Shown here one piece after another: positions 59,498-64,000 of a stretch of DNA of 64,000 bases. A program made the position numbers and the translations under genes. Position 1 is the first letter of the stretch; every line of letters begins with the position of its first letter. Below the pieces are notes generated by a model that had not been told where the DNA came from, searched no databases, and saw only the letters and a program-made list of their open reading frames with translations. The stretch is from Tunturibacter gelidoferens (GTDB taxonomy: Bacteria; Acidobacteriota; Terriglobia; Terriglobales; Acidobacteriaceae). The DNA is taken from NCBI RefSeq assembly GCF_040358255.1, contig NZ_CP132938.1, forward strand, positions 2,790,001 to 2,854,000. The letters run 5' to 3'.

Positions 59498-60870
59498 ATC
59501 ACCTTAGATGCACCGAATGCACGACCGTCATCAGTAAGGATGAGGTCAGCAGCAACTTTCGCTGCCCGCTCTGCAACGGTCTCTATGAAGTGGTCTACTC
59601 GTGGACCAACGCCGCAGCCGGTCCCGACAGCAGACTTCCTAATCCCAGCGCCCTCCGCTGGCTCTGGCAGGAGCGCCGGTCGTCTACCATGCCCGTCGAC
59701 CAATCCGGCGTCTGGCGCTTCCGCGACCTGCTGCCCATTGTCGACGACCTCGAAAAAGTCATTACCCTTCGCGAGGGCAACACGCCTCTCTACGATCTCC
59801 CCCGCTGCGCCAAAGCCGCCGGAATCGACTGGCTCCTCGCCAAGCACCAGGGCATGAATCCTACCGGCTCCTTCAAGGACACCGGCATGACCGCGGCCCT
59901 CTCCGTCGCCTCCCAACGTGGCTTCGAGTGGGTAGCCTGCGCCTCCACTGGCAACACCTCCGCAGCCATGGCTGCCTATGCCGCCCGCGCTGGCCTCCGC
60001 AGCATCGTCTTTATCCCCGAGGGCAAGATCGCCTGGGGCAAGCTCTCGCAGTCGATGGACTACGGCGCTCTTACGATCCAGCTCAAGACTGACTTCGACG
60101 GCTGCGTCAAAATTCTCGGCGAACTCGTAAAACAGTTCCCCATCTACCTTCTCAACTCCGTCAACCCGTACCGCCTCGAAGGCCAGAAGACGCCCGCCTT
60201 CGAACTCGTCGAACAGATGGAGTGGCAGGTTCCCGAGCACGTCATCGTTCCCGGCGGCAATCTCGCCAACTCTTCAGCCCTGGCCAAAGGCTTCGCCGAG
60301 ATGCGCGAGCTTGGTCTCATCCCGCGCACTCCCAAGATCAGCATCATTCAGGCCGAAGGCGCCAACCCGCTCTACCGCAGCCTGCAGGAGAACGGCGGCG
60401 AAAGCCTTACGCCGGTCGTTGCCAACACCCGCGCCACCGCCATTCGCATCGGCAACCCAGCCTCCTGGCGTAAGGCCGTCAACGCCCTCCGGACCACCGG
60501 CGGCTGGTGCGACCAGGTCAGCGAGCAGGAGATCGCCCTCGCCAAGGCCGAGATCGGGGCCGAAGGCGTAGGCTGCGAACCCGCCTCGGCTGTTACCCTC
60601 GCCGGCCTCAAAAAGCTCGTAGCCCAGGGAAAGATTTCCACAGAGGAGCGAGTCGTCCTTATCCTCACCGGCCATACCCTCAAAGACTCCGCTTATACCA
60701 TCGACTATCACCGTAACGAATTGTTCTCAGATGCTGAAAAAGCTCAGCTTAGCCCCGGGGAACAACTCCAGCATGCGGCTCTGCGCAAGCCCCCTATCGT
60801 CCTCGACGCCGACCCCAGTCTGGTTCTCCGTACCCTCGAATCCCACATGCATCAGCCTCAACCAGCATGA
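59482..60870 (+). CDS. thrC: Threonine synthase
   Basis: A 462-residue PLP enzyme. A small zinc-ribbon-like start (LRCTECTTVIS and RCPLCNGLYEVVYS) precedes the fold. The PLP lysine lies in MNPTGSFKDTGMTAAL near residue 131, and the phosphate-binding loop in CASTGNTSAAMAAYA near 153. It converts O-phosphohomoserine to threonine. It overlaps thrB by 4 bp (ATGA), so the two are translationally coupled. Its start lies in the 5' end of the divergent modA. Confidence 0.95.
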   Translation: MKVATHHLRCTECTTVISKDEVSSNFRCPLCNGLYEVVYSWTNAAAGPDSRLPNPSALRWLWQERRSSTMPVDQSGVWRFRDLLPIVDDLEKVITLREGNTPLYDLPRCAKAAGIDWLLAKHQGMNPTGSFKDTGMTAALSVASQRGFEWVACASTGNTSAAMAAYAARAGLRSIVFIPEGKIAWGKLSQSMDYGALTIQLKTDFDGCVKILGELVKQFPIYLLNSVNPYRLEGQKTPAFELVEQMEWQVPEHVIVPGGNLANSSALAKGFAEMRELGLIPRTPKISIIQAEGANPLYRSLQENGGESLTPVVANTRATAIRIGNPASWRKAVNALRTTGGWCDQVSEQEIALAKAEIGAEGVGCEPASAVTLAGLKKLVAQGKISTEERVVLILTGHTLKDSAYTIDYHRNELFSDAEKAQLSPGEQLQHAALRKPPIVLDADPSLVLRTLESHMHQPQPA

Positions 60871-61784
60871 GTCAAAGCACTGCAAAAAGCCCAGCCAAAC
60901 CTTACCACCTCCGTTTGCCTGCTACCTCGGCTAATCTGGGGCCCGGGTTTGACGCCCTTGGCCTGGCCATGGCTCTTTACCTCACCATAGACGCCACAGT
61001 TGCCGACGCCTTCCAAATCGATGCCACCGGTCGCGACGCCGACCAGTGCGCCAAGCTCGAAGACAATCTCATCTTCACGACCTACATCGACGTTCTGGCC
61101 AACGCCGCAATCAGGGCTCCCCGCCTTCACCTCCAGCTCCACAACGAGATCCCCCTCGGAATGGGGTGCGGTTCGAGTGCCTCCGCGCTGCTGGCCGGTG
61201 TCTTCCTGGCAAATCACTTTGGCAACCTCGGCTGGTCAGGACAACAAATCCTTGAAGAGGCCTGCCTTCGCGAAGGCCATCCCGATAACGTAGCCGCGTG
61301 CTATCTGGGTGGAATGACCGCATCCGCAATGAGTGAAAACTCAGTAACAACAGCGAGTTGTGGAGAAAATATAACCTGGGGGTTGAATCTGGCGCTGCCC
61401 TCCCACAGCCTCGCCACAAAGAAAGCCCGAGCCCTGCTCCCTGCCACCTACTCCAGGGAAGATGTAGTGGCCAACATTCAATCAACCGCTCTGCTTGTGG
61501 CCGCCTTCGCCCAGGGACGCGGCGATCTCCTCCGTACCGCCATGAAGGACCGCATCCACCAACCCTACCGGATGAAGGCCTGCCCTCTGCTCCCGCTGTT
61601 GCTGCCCCTGGCCAGCCATCCGGCGATCCTCGGCGTCGCTCTCAGTGGCGCCGGCCCGTCTGTTCTGATCATCACCCAGGAGGCAAGACCCTCGGTCCTT
61701 CCAGACATCATCCGCCAGGCTGCTGGCGACCGATCACTTGAAGTTATTCAGACCACGATCTCTACGAGAGCACTTGAAGCCTGA
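60867..61784 (+). CDS. thrB: Homoserine kinase
   Basis: A 305-residue GHMP kinase. It has LPATSANLGPGFDALGLAMAL at residues 14-34 and the ATP-binding loop EIPLGMGCGSSASALLAGVF near 93, with LSGAGPSVLIIT near the end. It phosphorylates homoserine, supplying the substrate of threonine synthase, which is encoded just upstream with overlapping codons. Confidence 0.95.
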   Translation: MSQSTAKSPAKPYHLRLPATSANLGPGFDALGLAMALYLTIDATVADAFQIDATGRDADQCAKLEDNLIFTTYIDVLANAAIRAPRLHLQLHNEIPLGMGCGSSASALLAGVFLANHFGNLGWSGQQILEEACLREGHPDNVAACYLGGMTASAMSENSVTTASCGENITWGLNLALPSHSLATKKARALLPATYSREDVVANIQSTALLVAAFAQGRGDLLRTAMKDRIHQPYRMKACPLLPLLLPLASHPAILGVALSGAGPSVLIITQEARPSVLPDIIRQAAGDRSLEVIQTTISTRALEA

Positions 61785-62079
61785 CACCCATCCCTCTCTC
61801 GCAAAAGGAATTACAATACGCAAGTAACATATCAGTAATGATCATTTTGTTACCTAAGAGTTCTTTACGAATCGCAAAAAGCCTCGTATTTTAGCCGAGT
61901 GGGCAGTTCTGGGGAGGGCTGCTACGCCGCCCGTTGACCTCTTTACAGAGGTCCGGGCGTTTACTCTTTAAGTGGTATTTCGCTCGCTGAAACTCCCGGT
62001 TCAAAATTGCATCTACTATAGAGAAGACTGCGCCGCACCGGATGGGTGTAAAAGTGCAGAGCATTCTGGAGGAAGATAA
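61785..62079. other. Leader region of trxA with a structured hairpin
   Basis: About 295 bp between thrB and trxA. It holds a strong hairpin at 61928-61959, preceded by a G-rich GGGCAGTTCTGGGGAGGGC segment. It could encode a short RNA or a trxA leader. No open frame is convincing. Confidence 0.5.
61928..61969 (+). terminator. Two-tier terminator-like hairpin upstream of trxA
   Basis: CGCCCG pairs with CGGGCG, and inside it GACCTC pairs with GAGGTC around TTTACA, with only two unpaired T bases between the stems. TTTACTCTTTA follows. It lies about 143 bp after thrB and 120 bp before trxA, too far to be a simple thrB terminator, so it may end an unannotated small RNA. Confidence 0.6.
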
Positions 62080-62412
62080 ATGGCTGGACAGTTCATCACC
62101 GAAGTAAATGATGCAACTTTTGAAAAAGATGTTCTACAGTCGACCGAGCCCGTTCTCGTCGATTTTTGGGCTGCCTGGTGCGGCCCCTGCCGCGCTCTCG
62201 CTCCGGTCGTCGACGAGGTTGCCACTCACTATCAGGGCAAGCTCAAAGTCATGAAGATGGACGTCGACTCCAACACTGCGACCCCGATGCGCTATGGCAT
62301 CCGAGGGATCCCCGCCCTGCTCATCTTCAAGGATGGCAAGGTCGCCGAGCAGATCGTTGGCTTCGTCCCCAAGGACACCATCGACAAGTCCGTGAATAAG
62401 GTTCTGGCGTAA
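62080..62412 (+). CDS. trxA: Thioredoxin
   Basis: A 110-residue thioredoxin preceded by GGAGGAAG. The redox site is WAAWCGPCRALAP near residues 29-41, and the cis-proline loop GIRGIPALLIFKDGK near 71. It reduces disulfides in cytosolic proteins. A terminator follows at 62433. Confidence 0.98.
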   Translation: MAGQFITEVNDATFEKDVLQSTEPVLVDFWAAWCGPCRALAPVVDEVATHYQGKLKVMKMDVDSNTATPMRYGIRGIPALLIFKDGKVAEQIVGFVPKDTIDKSVNKVLA

Positions 62413-62432
62413 GTTTCAAGCGACGCCAAGGG

Positions 62433-62468
62433 ACGGCCCGTTGAGTTCAGCTCGCGGGCCGTTTCGTT
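62433..62468 (+). terminator. Intrinsic terminator after trxA
   Basis: ACGGCCCG and CGGGCCGT form an 8-bp stem around a 14-base loop, followed by TTCGTTTG. It lies 20 bp after the trxA stop codon. Confidence 0.75.
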
Positions 62469-62566
62469 TGCCTGGAAAGTGGACAGGCTTGCTACGCGAG
62501 GCAGTCACTTTATGACTTGTATGCCCTTCGCTCGGCGCTGCTGTTGGTCTCGACAAGAGATTTTCC

Positions 62567-62619
62567 GCCGACCATCGGGAGGCCCAGGGCGAAGCCGGTA
62601 TACACCCCACGAAGTGGGA
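62567..62619 (+). repeat. Dispersed multi-hairpin element, copy 5 (3' part missing)
   Basis: It has the CCGACCATCGGGAGG start, the GGTATACA spacer and CCCAC-GAA-GTGGG, then stops. The stem differs from GCCAC/GTGGC and GTCAC/GTGAC in other copies, again with both arms changed. It ends about 15 bp before the CNNM gene. Confidence 0.7.
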
Positions 62620-62634
62620 TAAACTCAAGCCTTA

Positions 62635-64000
62635 ATGCTCGAGTGGATGCTCTTCCGCATAATCATGGTGGCCTTTTTCATTCTGGCCAGCAGCTTCTTC
62701 GTGGCTGCGGAGTTTGCCCTGGTCAGCGTCCGCGAGACTCGCGTCCAGCAGCTCATCGCCCTCGGCCGTCCCGGTGCCCGCACCGTCCTCAAACTCAAAC
62801 ACTCCATCGACGAGTTCCTTCCCGCAGTCCAGTTGGGCGTTACCGTCGCAGGTCTAGCCCTGGGATGGATCGGTGAGCCCGCCGTCGCCGAGATTATCCT
62901 CAACTTCCTTGGCGGTCCGCTCCATCGCGTGCCACCTCATGCTGTCCTCTACGCCCACACCGCGGCAGTCATCCTTGCTTTTTCGCTGATCACCTACTTC
63001 GAGGTCCTCCTCGGCGAACTCGTCCCCAAGTCCCTTGCACTGCAACGCACTGAGCGCATTGCCCTGGCCGTAGCCGGTCCCATGGACGTCTTCATCCGCC
63101 TCACCCGGCCCATCGTGAAGCTGATGAACTCCTCCGCGGCGCTCGTCCTCCGGCTCTTTCGCGCCCCCCTGCGCGGCGAAGGCGCAGTCCACTCGCCCGA
63201 GGAACTAAAACTCATCGCCACCGCCACCCGCCGCATGGGTCTGCTCCCCGTCTTTCAGGAGGAGATCATCCATCGCGCCATCGAGCTCAACCACGTCACC
63301 GTCCGCGAGATCATGACCCCTCGCGGCAGTATCTTCTCTCTCTCCGCTGACCTGCCGCTCCAGCAGGCCTCCGCCCGTATCGTTGAGGAGCAGCACTCCC
63401 GCGTCCCCGTCTACGACCCAGCCAGCGGCCCCGAGCACATCATCGGCATCGTCTACTCCAAGGACATCTCGCGCCTGATGCACTTCCGCACCGTCGCGCT
63501 CTCACTCGGCGGCAAAGGCGAGTCAGCCCTCACCCTTCGCCAGGTCATGCGCGAGCTCACCGTTGTCCCCGAGACCAAGCTTGCCATCGAGCTCCTCCAA
63601 GAGTTCCAGGAGCGCCGCCGCCACATCGCCATCGTCGTCGACGAGTTCGGCTCAACCGTCGGCCTCGTCACCGCCGAAGACGTCCTCGAGCAGATCGTCG
63701 GCGAACTCGAAGACGAATTCGATATCAGCAAATCTCCTCTCCTCAGCACCACCGGAGCCATGTTGCTTGATGGCAGCACCACGCTTCGCGATCTCGGCAA
63801 CCAACTCCACTGGACCTTCCCGCGCGAGCCCGGTGTTGAAACTCTTGCCGGCTTCCTCCTCGCCAACCTTGGCCACATTCCCAGCGTCGGCGAAAGTGTC
63901 GAGCATGGCGCCCGTCGCTACGAAGTCGCCGAGATGGCCGGCCGCCGTATCAGCCGTGTCATCGTAGAGGACATTGCTCCCCCGCCCAACCAGATCCAGG
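62635..64000 (+). CDS. CNNM/CorC-family membrane protein with CBS domains, incomplete at the window end
   Basis: The first 455 codons of a HlyC/CorC (CNNM)-family protein are present; the gene runs off the window. The DUF21 membrane domain covers about residues 1-200: RIIMVAFFILASSFFVAAEFALVSV, PAVQLGVTVAGLALGWIGEP and VILAFSLITYFEVLLGELVPKSLAL. A CBS-domain pair follows (VREIMTPRGSIFSL, EEQHSRVPVYD, ERRRHIAIVVDEFGSTVGLVTAEDVLEQIVGE), then the start of the CorC/HlyC C-terminal domain (MLLDGSTTLRDLGNQL). Relatives are linked to magnesium or cobalt efflux. The start is the ATG at 62635, without a strong ribosome binding site. Confidence 0.9.
   Translation, partial: MLEWMLFRIIMVAFFILASSFFVAAEFALVSVRETRVQQLIALGRPGARTVLKLKHSIDEFLPAVQLGVTVAGLALGWIGEPAVAEIILNFLGGPLHRVPPHAVLYAHTAAVILAFSLITYFEVLLGELVPKSLALQRTERIALAVAGPMDVFIRLTRPIVKLMNSSAALVLRLFRAPLRGEGAVHSPEELKLIATATRRMGLLPVFQEEIIHRAIELNHVTVREIMTPRGSIFSLSADLPLQQASARIVEEQHSRVPVYDPASGPEHIIGIVYSKDISRLMHFRTVALSLGGKGESALTLRQVMRELTVVPETKLAIELLQEFQERRRHIAIVVDEFGSTVGLVTAEDVLEQIVGELEDEFDISKSPLLSTTGAMLLDGSTTLRDLGNQLHWTFPREPGVETLAGFLLANLGHIPSVGESVEHGARRYEVAEMAGRRISRVIVEDIAPPPNQIQ

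Noticed and set aside
61860..62010. tRNA-like GCCGAGTGGGCAG and GGTTCAAAA segments
   Set aside because: The spacing and pairing do not allow a cloverleaf; no acceptor stem can be built.
1..64000. CRISPR array, prophage or insertion sequence
   Set aside because: No regularly spaced direct repeats, integrase, transposase or phage structural genes were found. The repeats present are dispersed and non-coding.

Overview
The window looks like a chromosomal segment of an acidobacterium of the Acidobacteriaceae type (Granulicella/Edaphobacter/Terriglobus relatives). The basis is the moderately high GC, the large secreted S53 peptidases with Ig-like repeats and a GCG-bearing C-terminal module, DUF1800 and LmbE/PIG-L proteins, and several dispersed intergenic repeat families. 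The assignment is inferred from gene content; no rRNA gene is present. I see no tRNA gene, CRISPR array, insertion sequence or prophage.

Layout. 0-9.7 kb: an amidinohydrolase, malate synthase with a 2-keto-4-pentenoate hydratase-like gene and a very large PIG-L lipoprotein, then the periplasmic methionine-sulfoxide repair pair msrP/msrQ, split by an opposite-strand YoaK (DUF1275) gene. 9.7-12 kb: a gene-poor stretch with three repeat families, a frameshifted membrane-protein gene and a GNAT acetyltransferase. 11.9-17.3 kb: DUF1800 protein, Tat-exported cupin, pdxH, a DUF2235 hydrolase and a small PIG-L deacetylase. 17.3-22.2 kb: the translation operon rpsP-khpA-rimM-trmD-rplS-rnhB on the minus strand, broken between rimM and trmD by an opposite-strand outer-membrane-protein gene. 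22.3-27.6 kb: two alpha/beta hydrolases, an ATP-grasp ligase, a GCS2-type carboxylate-amine ligase and a convergent monomeric amine oxidase; this is the best candidate for an uncharacterised small-molecule or peptide pathway. 28-31.7 kb: an M29 aminopeptidase, then serS with a small membrane protein and a LolA-like protein. 32.1-38.3 kb: a complete beta-oxidation operon (fadN-fadA-unknown membrane gene-fadE) with a palindromic operator lying between its -35 and -10 boxes. 38.6-46.1 kb: two large secreted sedolisin-family peptidases. 46.1-50.3 kb: ppk1, then an ECF sigma factor with two small genes and a helical, LEA-like secreted protein. 50.4-55.8 kb: ctaA, proC, a DUF885 metalloprotein, a degenerate sigma-54-type activator and a bacilliredoxin. 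56-61.8 kb: murB, modABC (ModC lacks the usual C-terminal molybdate-binding domain) and thrC-thrB. 62-64 kb: trxA and a CNNM/CorC membrane protein cut off by the window end.

The most distinctive non-coding signal is a dispersed element of about 60-105 bp, present five times between genes. It can fold into several small hairpins, and the stem bases change in compensating pairs between copies, which points to selection on an RNA (or cruciform DNA) structure. Two other repeat families sit in front of genes and were probably spread by a mobile or recombinational process that is not encoded in this window.
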